Shown: positions 32,725 through 42,970 of the stretch, piece by piece
Position numbering within the stretch: the stretch's first letter is position 1
Layout of the letters: the number at the start of each line of letters is the position of its first letter
Translations under genes and position numbers: made by a program
Notes under the pieces: generated by a model
The model's database searches: none
What the model was told of the DNA's origin: nothing
What the model saw: only the letters and a program-made list of their open reading frames with translations
Assembly: GCF_033958435.1 (NCBI RefSeq)
Contig: NC_134137.1
Location: forward strand, 125,503,501-125,567,500
DNA length: 64,000 nucleotides
Source of the DNA: Carettochelys insculpta
Taxonomy: Eukaryota > Chordata > Testudines > Carettochelyidae
Direction of reading: 5' to 3'

Positions 32725-34520
32725 TAGTGGATTGTGACCTGTCAGCCTCCACACTAAACCCTGGTTTGTTTCCAGGGATGGAAGAGCAGAACATGGCTCA
32801 TTGTCCAAGTGCTCTGAGCCTTGCCTCGCAAGTAGCTCTCCTGTGACAAGCCCTTGTTTTCAAATTTCCCTCTGAGGAAGAGGATTTTGAAGTCTCATGT
32901 AATCTTTGTTTGGCAGTTTGTACATCCCCAGCTCCCTTGAAATCTTGTGCGATGTAACCAGCCTGGCTCAGTGCAGGTAGGCACCGTTTGATAACCGTCT
33001 TGTTTTCCCTCACCATGGGGTATTTTCATGTTAAAATTACTCCAGTGCAGAACGATCTATCTTTCTGCATGAACAGAGAGCAGTCTTCTAAGGGGAAAAC
33101 AGGATGGGTGAAATTCTGCCCTCCCTGAAGTGATTGGGAGATATTCCTGTAGGGGCCAGAATGTCAGGCACCCTAACCCTTTTCTTGAACTTTGGCAGTG
33201 CTGCTGCCTGTCCATATCAAAAGTATCCAGTTACATTGCCCCGCTTACTGCAGAAGCTGTGATTATTGGGGCTACATAAACAAAACTAAGAAAAATAAAA
33301 TAAGAAAAAAACATTACACAAATTTTGCAAACCGATAAAGGCCAGACAAGCTTTGAGCCTGGGAACAACAACAGCATACCTTTAAACCTTAGACCTGGGT
33401 GAAAATCATCTTCGTGAAATCAGGAGTCAGATTAATATAGTGGTACTGCAGTGACACATCATTTAGTAATGAGTATCAGAGGGGCAGCCGTGTTAGTCTG
33501 TATCTGCAAAAACAATGAGGAGTCCTGCAGTGCTGTAGAGATTAACAGATTTATTCTGGCATAAGGTTTTGTGGGTAAAAACCTCTTCATCAGATACATG
33601 GAGTAGCATCATTTAATGAGTTGCCAATTATATGATAGTGCTTTTCAGTAACATGGCAACTATGTGTTAACTCTATTGGAAACTACAGTGGGTTTGCAGA
33701 AACCCCAAGTTAATGCTCTGGCATTGTATCCTTATAACATGGTCTGGCAACACTTAATCTCCAATGGGTCTCAATACAGCAATTATAGCTGTACTGTTTT
33801 TGCTACTTCAAGTTGTATGTTGTTCACACAGTTTCTTTAGAAGTACTATTTAATAGCTAAAAGTTTTTTTTGTCATTACTCCTTTCTGCCATTACTTTTT
33901 TCTACTAATCTGCTGGTAGAAATGGAATAGCTCCAATAACCTCTGTCCAACACACCCCAAGTCTTTTGCTAATTAAAACATAATGGCTTTTCAGGTTGGA
34001 AGTGTCTTTGTAAGAGATGAGAATTTGTGAAACTAAGCTGATACCCTTACTTAGCACAAAAGAAAACACTTGAAAAGGAAAATAACAACAACCTGTAATT
34101 CTATCTTTCTTAAAAGTCTACATCTTATGAAGCAATCATATACTATATTAAATCACCCAGATCTTTTAAGACAAGAGGAGTAAGGTTCTGTGTAGAAGCA
34201 CATCCATTCTTCAAATTTAACCTCAACTTTTTGGAATAATTAACCTTAACACAAATACTGAATCCTTTAAGTTTCATAGCAGGAAAGGCTGAAAGGACTG
34301 AATTTTGAGATAGCTGAAATTTTAAAATAGTTCCTCTTTATCTCTTCATGCTGTGAAAGTAAAGCAGGGCAAGCATTTCACACACACACACCAGGGCAAG
34401 CATTTCAGCACCAGAGTGGGTTAGTCAAAGGGGCTGAAACTCTTGCCTCAGATGCAAATCATGAGGGCTTTCCCTCCATCCATCCCTCCAAGATGGTACA
34501 TGAAACTGAGCTCAACTGGA
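32725..34520. other. Mostly anonymous DNA
   Basis: Except for the repeat at 33457-33619 and a (CA)n of 15 bases at 34378, no feature is recognised. Confidence 0.45.
33457..33619 (-). repeat. Dispersed repeat of the 'gtgttagtctgtatctgc' family with long direct repeats
   Basis: Starts gtatcagaggggcagccgtg, continues gttagtctgtatctgcaaaa, and ends in cttcatcagatacatgg. It is flanked by catcatttagtaatga (33457-33472) and catcatttaatga (33607-33619), which agree except for a 3-base indel. A 13-16-bp duplication is more like a SINE than a cut-and-paste element. Confidence 0.7.
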
Positions 34521-34864
34521 AATAGGAAGGAAGTTGGATTGCTGTTCCCAGACAGTAGTTATCAATGGTTTACTCTCATGTTGGAAGGGCATAATGAATG
34601 TGGTTCTTGGGGGATCAGTTCTGGGCCTGGTTCCGTTCAACATTTTCATCAAAGATTTTGATAACGGGATAGTGAGTACACTTACAAAGTTTGTAGATGA
34701 TATCAAGCTTGAGAGGAGTTGCAAGTACTTTGGTACCAGACAGAAATGACCTGGATAAACTGGAAAAATAGACTGAAGTAAGCAGAATGTAATTCAATAA
34801 GGAAAAATTCCACATACTCAATTTAGGAAGGAACAATCAGTTTCACACACAGGTAAGACTCCCT

Positions 34865-35300
34865 GGCCGTGTCTACACTAGCCCCAAACTTAGAAATGGC
34901 CATGTAAATGGCCATTTTGAAGTTTACTAATGAAGTGCTGAAATACATATTCAGCGCCTCATTAGCATGCAGGCAGCAGTGGCGCTTCGAAATTGACGCG
35001 GCTCACCGCTGCACGGCTTGTCCCAACGGGGCTCCTTTTCGAAAGGACCCCGCCTACTTCAAAGTCCCCTTATTCCCATCTGCTCACAGGAATAAGGGGA
35101 CTTTGAAGTAGGCAGGGTCCTTTCAAAAAGGAGCCCCATCGGGACGAGCTGTGCGGCGGCAAGCTGCTTCAATTTCGAAGCACTGCGGCCGCCCGCATGC
35201 TAATGAGGCACTGAATATGTATTTCAGCGCTTCATTAGTAAACTTCAAAATGGCCATTTGCATGGCCATTTCGAAGTTTGGGGCTAGTGTAGACATAGCC
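34865..35300. mobile_element. 436-bp full palindromic Harbinger-type MITE
   Basis: Termini GGCCGTGTCTACACTAG and, inverted, GGCTATGTCTACACTAG; exact target duplication cct at 34862-34864 and 35301-35303. The two halves are inverse copies over nearly the whole length, with the centre near gctcacagga at 35083. TTCGAA words recur near both ends. Non-coding; it is inserted in CR1. Confidence 0.9.
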
Positions 35301-36156
35301 CCTAAGACATAGTATTGCAGAAAGGGATCCAGGGTCATAGTGGCCACAGCTGAGTATCAGTCAAAAGTGTGACACTGTTAAAAAAAAAAAAAAGCAAATC
35401 ATTCTGGGATGTATTAGCAGGAGTGTTGTAAGGAAGAAACAAGACATTTCCACTCTATTCTGCACTACTTAGGCCTCAGATGGAGTACTGTGTCTAGTTC
35501 TGGGAGCCACATTTCAGGAAAGAAACTGGGGAAAAAAATTTAAAGAAAATCAACAAAAATGATTAAGGGTTTGGAAAACATGACCTATGAGGGAAGAATG
35601 AAAGAACTGCATTTAAGTCTAGAAAAAGAAGATTGAGAATGACCATGATGGCAGTTTTCAAGTACCTAAACGGGTGTTACAGGGATGTGGGAGAAAAACT
35701 ATTCTCCTTAATCACTTATAAGCCGCGTCTACATGTGCCGGCTACTTCGGAGTAGCCGCACCAACTTCGAAATACCGCCTGCCACATCTACACATGGCGA
35801 GCGCTATTTCGAAGTTGAAATCAACATAAGGCAGCAAGACGTCGAAGTCGCTATCCCCATCAGGAGATGGGAATAGCACCCTACTTCGATGTTGAATGTC
35901 GAAGTAGGGCACGTGTAGCCGATCCGTGTCCAGCAACATCAAAACAGCGGGGTCCGCCATGGTGGCCATCAGCTGAGGGGTTGAGAGACGCTCTCTCCAG
36001 CCCCTGAGCTCTATGGTCACCGCGTGCAGCAGCCCCTTAAAGCTCCCCTCCCCCTGCGTTCCTGTGCAGGAAGCTGAGAGCGTGTGCAGGCGGCAGCACT
36101 GCCAAGCGGCCAGCCTGCATGCCTCCCTGCAGCCCCAAGCCAGCACCCCCGCTGCG

Positions 36157-37847
36157 ATGGCCACCCGCCAGCCCCCGAAGTGCCCCCAGGATGCCCCCCC
36201 AAAGGGGAGCCAGGGCTCCCAGACAGCCGGCCAGTCTGGGAAAAGGCAGCAGGGCCCCTCCTGGACGGAAGCCGAGATCTGGGACCTGCTGGGGCTCTGG
36301 GGCGAGGAGGAGGTGCTCGAGGTAATGGGGAAAAAGAGGCGGAACACGGATGTGTTTGCTCAGCTGGCCGAGGGCCTGGCTGCCTGGGGTCACCATGCCC
36401 GCACTCCTGACCACGTCAGGAGTAAGGTTAAGGAGCTGCAGCAGGGTTACGGCCGGACCCGGGATGCAGCCAGCCGATCTGGGGCTGCCCCCACCACTTG
36501 CCCCTTTTACAGGGAGCTCAGGGCCATCCTGGGCCCCCGGTACACCTCCTCCCCCCCGGCCACTCTTGACACCTCAGCCAATGAGCCTCAGCAGGCCCCG
36601 GAGCCGGAGTCCGCCCCGGAGGCAAGCCCCACACCCCAGGGCCCCCCCCAGGAGCCCACCGCTGGGACACCAGAGGAGGAGGAGGGGGAATCCTCCTCCA
36701 GTGATGGGGGGGCTGCGGATCGCCATCACCATCCCATCCCGGAGCTCCAGCAGGGCATCCACCCACAGGGTGTCCCCCGACCGTGAGAGCGGACCGTCTG
36801 GTATGTACCCCCCCCGGTGCACACCCCCGGGGTTAAGGGGCGGGGACGAGAGACATGACCAGGGCCCTCCACATGCCCAGATGACCATGGCCCCAAGGAC
36901 AGCAGTGGCATGTCCCTCAAAAGAGTACATCAGCCCTTGCCCCACAGCAGGACAGCACCATGCCCCATTCCTGGGGATGTGGGGAGTGGAACCTAGGGTC
37001 CCCTGGGTGTGGGAGGAAGTGGGACACCCATCAGCAGCAGCAGCATCTCCCGGGGATGGGGAACCAGCAGCAGAGGGGTGGGGGGACAAGGGCCACAGCT
37101 CGTGGCCCACACTAACGGCTGTCTCCACTCTTCTTCCCCCGCCCGTGTTCTGCAGCTGAACCATCAGAGGGCCCGGAGAGTGCTGGCGAGGTTTCCGTGG
37201 TCCCAGAGAGCCCACTGGGGCCATCGCTGCAGGCCAGCCCCTCAGCGGAGCACCGACCAGCCCCAGGATGGGGCCGTTGGTGGAGCCACCACCCGAGGAC
37301 GGCCACGGACCCCCAGCTGCTCACAACCCTCCAGCGTCATCTGGAGGTGTTGGAGTGGCGCCTGCGGGTGGAGGAGCGGTGGCTGGAGCTCCAGGAGCGA
37401 GCGCTGGCCTGGCGCCAGGAGGCATGGGGGGCCTTCATGCGCACATTCGAGCGCACAGCAGAATACCTGGCCCCCCATGCCGCGCCGCCCGCCGATCTGC
37501 CCACTCTGCCCGCTGCTCCACCCGCCGCTCCGACTGCCATCCCACCGCCGTCCGCCACCCTGGGGCCTTCCACCGAGGGGGACCTGGGGCCTGCTGACAC
37601 CTGCTGGCCATATTTGTATATAGTTTATGTTAGACCCCTGTTCTTTTATGGTATCTGCCCCCCCCATGTAAATAGTTCCCCGCTTTTTTTCTTACTATAT
37701 ATCTATATATTTGTTGTATTAATAATAAGAGAATTCACTGTTTTTTGGTTTCAAAAACAACAGATCCATTTTTATTTGCAAGAAAATTGGGGGTGTGTGT
37801 GCTCTTGGGTGCTCTGTAGTGGGGGCAGGGAGTATTGTGGAGGATGA
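36157..37847 (+). pseudogene. Harbinger Myb/SANT-like DNA-binding protein, copy 1
   Basis: PIF/Harbinger elements encode a second protein that brings the transposase to the nucleus and to the element ends. The start is chosen at 36157 (MATRQPPKCPQ). The SANT-like trihelix spans about 36250-36530: GPSWTEAEIWDLLGLW, KKRRNTDVFAQLAEGL, HVRSKVKELQQGYGRTRDAA and CPFYRELRAILGP. An acidic tail EEEEGESSSSD follows. A G run at 36704-36710 shifts the frame compared with the other copy, so the reading ends early at 36786. Exon 1 probably ends at gtatgt (36801) and exon 2 begins after tgcag (37155). Exon 2 has an amphipathic, probably coiled-coil helix LLTTLQRHLEVLEWRLRVEE. The terminal residues before the stop at 37847 may be read-through. 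Confidence 0.8.
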
Positions 37848-37875
37848 GGGGGTGCAGTGGGGGGCCTGCAAGCGT

Positions 37876-39218
37876 TCACCCCGTGGCCTGGTTGAAATGG
37901 GCCCGCAGGACCTCCTGGACCCGGATCCCCTCGGGGGCCACCTGGTGACTGGCGGCAGCGGGTGGCTGCACGTCAGCCCTGTCAGCCTCCACAGCGCAGC
38001 CCTGCAAGAATGCCTCCGCCTTGCTCTCCACCAGGTTGTGGAGTGCACTGCATGCACCCACAACCTGGGGGATGTTGGTGGGGCCTGCATCCAATCAGGT
38101 GAGGAGACACCTCCAGCGCCCTTTGAGGCGGCCAAAAGTGCGCTCAACCACCTGGCACACGTGGTTCAAGCACGTGTTGAAGCGCTCCTGTCTGGCTGAG
38201 AGATGGCCCGTGTAAGGATGCATGAGCCAGGGCCTGAGGGGGTACGCCACGTCTGCGACGACACAGAGGGTCATGGTAGTGTCCCCCACAGGGATCTCCT
38301 GCTGGGGGATGTAGGTCTCCGCCTGCAGCCTGCAGCACAGGCCCGAATTCCTGAACACCTGGGCTTCGTGGGTGCTGCTAGGGCACCCAACATAAATGTC
38401 CAGAAAGCGGCCCCGGCTGTCCACCAAGGTCTGGAGGACCACTGAATGGTAGCCCTTCCTGTTCAGGAAGTGTCCTCCGCTGTGCTGCGGAGCACGGATG
38501 GGGATATGGGTCCCATCCAGAGCCCCAAAGCAATTTGGGAAGCCCAGGCTGGCAAACCCCGCGATAGTGGCATCCGGGTCCCCAAGCCGCACGAGCCTGT
38601 GGAGGAGCAGGGCATTGATGGCACGGACGACCTGCAGGGGAAGGACATGGGAGAGCACCAGTGAGGGGTGTGCAGGGTGTGTCTGGCCCTCCACCCCAGG
38701 GCTGCCCTCCACCCCAGGGCTCCCCTCCACCCCAGGCCCCCCGCCGGGTCCTCTCACCTCCATGAGGACAGCCCCGACGGTGGCCTTGCCTACGCCAAAC
38801 TGCTGCCCCACGGCTCTGTAGCTGTCTGGAGTGGCCAGCTTCCAGACAGCGATGCTGACCCATTTCTCGACCATGAGGACATGCTGCATGGAGGTGTCCT
38901 GGTGCCTCAGTGCAGGGGTGAGCCACTGGCTGAGCTCCAGGAATGTCTGCTGGCTCATGAGAAAGTTCTGATGCCAGCGCTCGTTGTCCCACTCGCCGAG
39001 CAGCAGCCGCTCCCACCAGTCAGTGCTCGTGGGGTAGCTCCACAGCCAGCGGCATGTGCGGCGGGCGGGGAGGGGGTCAGAGGGCAGCAAGGTCTGGGGC
39101 TGCTTCCTCCTCCCCTGGGGGCAGCTCCTCTTCTGCGAATAGAAGGTGGTTAGCTGCCTCCTGCATAGCATTGAGCAGGGCAAGCACTGCTCCTGCAGGG
39201 GTGGCTGTGTGGACCTCT

Positions 39219-39251
<33 letters not shown>

Positions 39252-39259
39252 GGGTCCAT
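37876..39259 (-). pseudogene. Harbinger DDE transposase, copy B1
   Basis: HARBI1-like transposase, nearly complete. The start is the ATG at 39259 (MDPQ, then a polyglutamine run coded by CAG repeats). One frameshift lies between about 39183 and 39060. Then WLWSYPTSTDWW, QTFLELSQWLT, SIAVWKLATPDSY, FGVGKATVGAVLMEV, the catalytic aspartate in FGALDGTHIPI, the second block VGCPSSTHEAQVF, in which glutamate stands where family members have aspartate, and VVERTFGRLKGRW with the final glutamate. A nonsense codon at 38095-38097 (arginine CGC in the sister copy) interrupts the end; the same frame then continues to 37876. A 126-bp in-frame intron-like segment (38632-38757; GTGAGA...CTGCAG) contains a tandem cctccaccccaggg repeat. 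The gene converges on the Myb-like gene. Confidence 0.87.
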
Positions 39260-39539
39260 ACTGCTTCGACGAGGTGTGCATGCCTGTGGCTCTGCAGACC
39301 ACATGCTGTGCAGGCTGAGTGTGTCTGGGAGGGGCCTTTTAAGGGAGCGGCTAGCTGTTGCCCCGGAAGTGCTAGTCTGCCCTGTGACCCTGTCTGCAGC
39401 TGTTCCTGGCACCCTTATTTTGATGTGGGCCACTTTGGCATGTAGACGCTCCCCTGCAGCGCCTACTGTGATGTGGTGCTGCCCAACGTCGACGGCACCA
39501 GCCCTGGAGGATGCATAGACGCTATTCATCGAAATAGCT

Positions 39540-39580
39540 TATTTCGATTTTCCTACATCGAAAATGTAGGAGGAGGCAGG
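39540..39580. other. Fusion junction between two inverted Harbinger elements
   Basis: Element B1 homology stops within tcgattttcctacatcgaaa and transposase sequence of the second element begins at about 39575. The junction contains the short inverted repeat tcctacat...atgtagga with a 5-base loop (39551-39571). It explains why neither element has its right terminus. Confidence 0.75.
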
Positions 39581-40022
39581 GACCTACATCCCCCAGTGGG
39601 AGATCCCTGTGGGGGGCACCACCATGTCCCTCTGCGTCATCACAGACGCGGCATACCGCCTCCGGCCCTAGCTCATGCACCCTTACACGGGCCACCTGTC
39701 AGCCAGCCAGGAGCGCTTCAACATGGGCCTGAACCACGTGCGCCAGGTGGTGGAGCGCACATTTGGCCGCCTCAAAGGGCGCCGGAGGTGTCTCCTCACC
39801 CGCCTTGATGCGGGCCCCACCAACATCCCCCAGATTGTGGGTGTGTGCAGCACCCTCCACAACCTCGTCGAGAGCAAGGGGGAGGCATTCTTTCAGGGCT
39901 GGGCTGTGGAGGCTGGCAGGGCCAATGTGCAGCCACCCGCTGCCCCCACTCACCAGGTGGACCCTGAAGGGACCTGCATCCGGGAGGCCCTGCGGGCCCA
40001 GTTCGATAAGGCCGCGGGGTGA
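39576..40022 (+). pseudogene. Harbinger transposase C-terminus, copy B2
   Basis: One frame, open except for a TAG at 39669-39671, encodes TYIPQWEIPVG, then LMHPYTGHLSASQERF, the VVERTFGRLKGRR block with the last catalytic glutamate, DAGPTNIPQIVG and CSTLHNLVE, ending at the natural stop at 40022. The first two catalytic residues are lost with the missing 5' part. It supplies the arginine codon that is a stop in copy B1, which shows the B1 stop is a mutation. Confidence 0.85.
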
Positions 40023-40472
40023 ACGCTTGCAGGCCCCCCCCACTTTACTCCCCCATCCTCCACAAGACTCCCTGCCCCTACGCCCACACCACAGAGCACC
40101 CAAGAGGACCCCCCCACACTTTTCTTGTAAATAAAAACAGACATGTTTTCGTCAAACCAGAATATATGTTGAACTCTTATTATTATTATCATAACTATGT
40201 ACAGGCAAAATAAATATTATATATATATGTATTATAAATAAGATAAGATGACAGGAAAAAAAGGGGAAGACAAGGAAGGGGAGAACTATTTACGGGGGGG
40301 CGCAGGTATCATCATAACAACATAACAACAGGGGTCTAATACAAACTATTTACAAAAGATGATATCATAAGTGAAGAGGATATATACAAAGGGGGAGGGG
40401 GGGCCACGTCCTGGGCCCCACACCCCCTAATGTCCAGCGCTGGGGTGGGCAGCCGCGACCCGCGCCTCGGCC

Positions 40473-41981
40473 TCAGCCCTGGCCGGGGCTGGCTGGGGGC
40501 CAGGAGGACCGGTAGATATGGCCGGCGGGTGTCAGCTGGCCCCAGGTCCCCCTCAGTGGAATGGTCCTCGGTGGCGGATGGTGGTGCGACGGTGGGTGGA
40601 GCAGTGGGTGGAGCGGCGGGTGGAGCAGGCAGGGTAGGCAGAGCGGTGGCCGGCGCAGCATGGGGGGGGCCAGGTAGTCCGCGACACGTTCGAACGTGCG
40701 CATAAAGGCCCTCCATGCCTCCTGGTGCCAGGCCAGTGCCCGCTCCTGTAAGTCGAGGCGCCGCTTCTCCACCCGCAAGCACTGCTCGGAGACCTCCAGC
40801 TGCCGATGGAGGATTGCCAGCAGCTGGGAGTCCGTCACCTTCCTGGAATGCTGGCTCCGCCGTCATCCCCGCCCTGGGGCCGGTCGGTGCTCTGTCGAGG
40901 GGCTGGCCTGGACTGATGGCCCCGGTGGGCTCTCCGGGACCACTGACAACTCGCCGGTGCTCTCCGGTCCTTCCGATGGTGCAGCTGCGGAACGCAGGGG
41001 GGGAAGAAAAGTGGAGACAGCAGTTAGTGTGGGCCCCGAGCCATGGCCCTTGTCCCCCCACCCCTCTGCTGCTGGTTCCCCATCCCCGTCCCCAGGAGAT
41101 GCTGCTGCTGCTGATGGGTGTCCCACCCCCTCCCCCCGGGGGACCCTATGTCCCGCTCCCCCCATCCCCAGGGATGGGGCATGGCACTGTTGTGCTGCGG
41201 GGGGCAGGGGCAGATGCACTTCTCTGAGGGACATGCCACTGCTGTCCTTGGGGCCATGGTCATCTGGGCATGTGGAGGGCCCTGGTCATGTCTGTTACCC
41301 CCGCCCCTCAACCCCGGGGGTGTGCACCGGGGGATACATACCTGACGGTCCACTCCCACGGTTGGGGGACGCCCGGTGGGCGGACGCCCTGCTGGAGCTC
41401 CGGGACGGCAGCACGATCCGGAGCCCCCAGTCGCTGGAGGAGGACTCCCCCTCCTCCTCCTCCTCCTCCGGTGCCCCGGGGTGGGCTCCTGGGGGGGCCC
41501 CTGGGGTGCGGGGCTTACGTCCAGGGCAGACTCCGCCTCCGGGGCCTGCTGAGGCTTGTCGGCCGAGGTAACAAGAGTGGCCAGCTGGGAGGAGGTGTGC
41601 CGGGGGCCCAGGATGGCCCTGAGTTCCCTGTAAAAGGGGCAAGTGATGGGGGCGGCCCCAGATCAGCTGGCCGCATTCCGGGCCCGGGTGTAACCCTGCT
41701 GCAGCTCCTTCACCTTACTCCTGACATGGTCAGGAGTGTGGGCAGGGTGACCCCGGGCGACCAGGCCCTCGGCCAGCCGAGCGAATGCATCTGTGTTCCG
41801 CCTCTTGCTCCCCATTACCTGGAGCACCTCCTCCTCGCTCCAGAGCCCCAGCAGGTCCCGAAGCTCGGCCTCCATCCAGGAGGGGCCCCACTGCCGTTTC
41901 CCAGCCTGGCTGCCGGGCTGGGAGCCCTGGTTCCACTTGGGGGGGTGCCCTGGGGGTTCTTGGGGGGCTAGCGGGCGCCAT
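40473..41981 (-). pseudogene. Harbinger Myb/SANT-like protein, copy 2
   Basis: The start is the ATG at 41981 (MAPASPPRTP in the present frame, shifted against the domain). The domain frame shows GPSWMEAELRDLLGLW, KRRNTDAFARLAEGL and HVRSKVKELQQGYTRAR, then TGA where copy 1 has CGA (AAS followed by stop). A second frame carries the acidic EEEEEEGESSSSDWGLR stretch and ends at a gtatgt donor near 41340. Exon 2 resumes after the acceptor near 40985 and contains LLAILHRQLEVSEQCLRVEK, the same coiled-coil helix as copy 1. It is dead through at least one nonsense codon and frameshifts. It has very few CpG-poor blocks, so both copies are of similar age. Confidence 0.8.
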
Positions 41982-42829
41982 TGCAGTGGTGGGGTGTGTG
42001 TGTGGCTGCAGAGGGGCGTGCAGGCTGGCCGCGTGGCTGGACTGCCGCCTGCACGCTCTCTCAGCTTCCTGCACAGTAAGGCGGGGGCGGGAACCTTTAA
42101 GGGGCCGCTGCACGCGGCGACCATCAAGCTCAGGGGCTGGAGAGAGCGTCTCCCAACCCCTCAGCTGATGGCCGCCATAGCGGACCCCACTATTTCGATG
42201 TTGTGGGACGCGCAACAGCTACACATGCCCTACTTCGACGTTGAACATCGAAGTAGGGCTCTATTCCCATCTCCTGATGGGGATAGCAACTTCGACGTCT
42301 CGCCGCCTTACGTCGATGTCAACTTCAAAATAGCGCTCGCCACGTGTAGCCATGGCCGGCACTATTTCAAAGTTGGCGCGGCTTCTTCGAAGTAGCCGGC
42401 ACATGTAGACGCGGCTTTTTAAGAATAAGTTGGACAAACACATGTTGGCGTGGTCTAGATGGCGTTTCGTCCAACCATGAGTGCGGACCTCTAGACTTAA
42501 TGAACTCTCAAGCTAAGATTCAGCAGACTAATGCAGTTTCTTACACAAAGGTATGCCATAGTTCCTGAAGTCAAAGTTTTCTAACTCATGCATTCTGCCT
42601 GTCTGGTGGAAAATTGATTGAAGATAGGTCTAAGAAGAGAGAAAAAGGCAGTGCTTGATATCACACTGAGGGACGTGAGAACCAACATGTGGAGTGGGCA
42701 AACAAGATAGGGACAAAAAGAATGTAGTTAGAAGAATTTCACTGGCTTGCTCACTAGGTGGTGGGGTTGAAGATAATAAAAAAAATCATCACTACCTGCC
42801 CACGTATTGCAAGTAATACAGAAGCCAGC

Positions 42830-42970
42830 TGTGAGTCAGATGGAGAAATGAGCTGACAAATCTGGCTGGAGTTGCTGGGATGGGAATGGCAGAAAATCAA
42901 AATAATGGTTTTTTATGCAGGAGGCCTTTGTCCAGCAGTGGACTTCAAGTAGGAGAAGAAGAAGTGAGAG
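42830..42970 (+). mobile_element. RTE-like 3' end fragment
   Basis: The phrase aggcctttgtccagcagtgg followed by actt and a tail of aag repeats is the well-known 3' end of RTE-class retrotransposons (GGLCP.AVD in translation). Upstream residues are too decayed to place. Confidence 0.5.

Larger units (their letters stand above)
35721..39562 (+). mobile_element. Harbinger element B1 (Myb-like plus transposase), right end lost
   Basis: Left terminus AGCCGCGTCTACATGTG with a TTCGAA-rich 250-bp subterminal region. It holds two convergent genes, a Myb/SANT-like gene on plus (36157-37847) and a transposase on minus (37876-39259). The right subterminal region is recognisable by alignment with 12430-12760 up to about 39560, but the last 30 bp and the right terminal repeat are missing at a junction with a second, inverted element. 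It was once an autonomous-type PIF/Harbinger. It is the best-preserved copy in the window. Confidence 0.85.
39575..42416 (-). mobile_element. Harbinger element B2, inverted and truncated
   Basis: Same subfamily as 35721-39562 in opposite orientation. On the minus strand it begins with AGCCGCGTCTACATGTG at 42416, identical to the left end of B1 over the first 27 bases, followed by Myb-like exons 1 and 2 and the 3' third of the transposase. The transposase 5' two thirds and the right terminal repeat are missing at the junction at about 39575. Confidence 0.85.
34530..42510 (+). mobile_element. CR1 copy split into three pieces by two later insertions
   Basis: CR1 segments at 34530-34864, 35301-35720 and 42417-42510 follow each other in CR1 order: the RT 'GSVLGLVPFNIFIKDFDN' block with a V-D-D box, then the VYCV/LGATFQE-like and YEGRMKEL blocks, then the 3' UTR with agttggacaaacacatgttgg. 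Between the second and third pieces about 200 bp of expected CR1 is missing. That gap falls exactly where the 6.7-kb Harbinger block sits. Confidence 0.78.

Noticed and set aside
36350..37159. Long plus-strand open frame (269 codons) in the Harbinger Myb-like gene region
   Set aside because: It is the +1 frame of GC-rich Myb-like exon 1 and its intron. Only its short end part matches the real frame of the sister copy after the G-run shift; it has no domain of its own.
40696..41571. Long plus-strand open frame (291 codons) opposite the second Myb-like copy
   Set aside because: Antisense shadow in GC-rich DNA with few stops; the minus strand carries the recognisable coiled-coil and trihelix.
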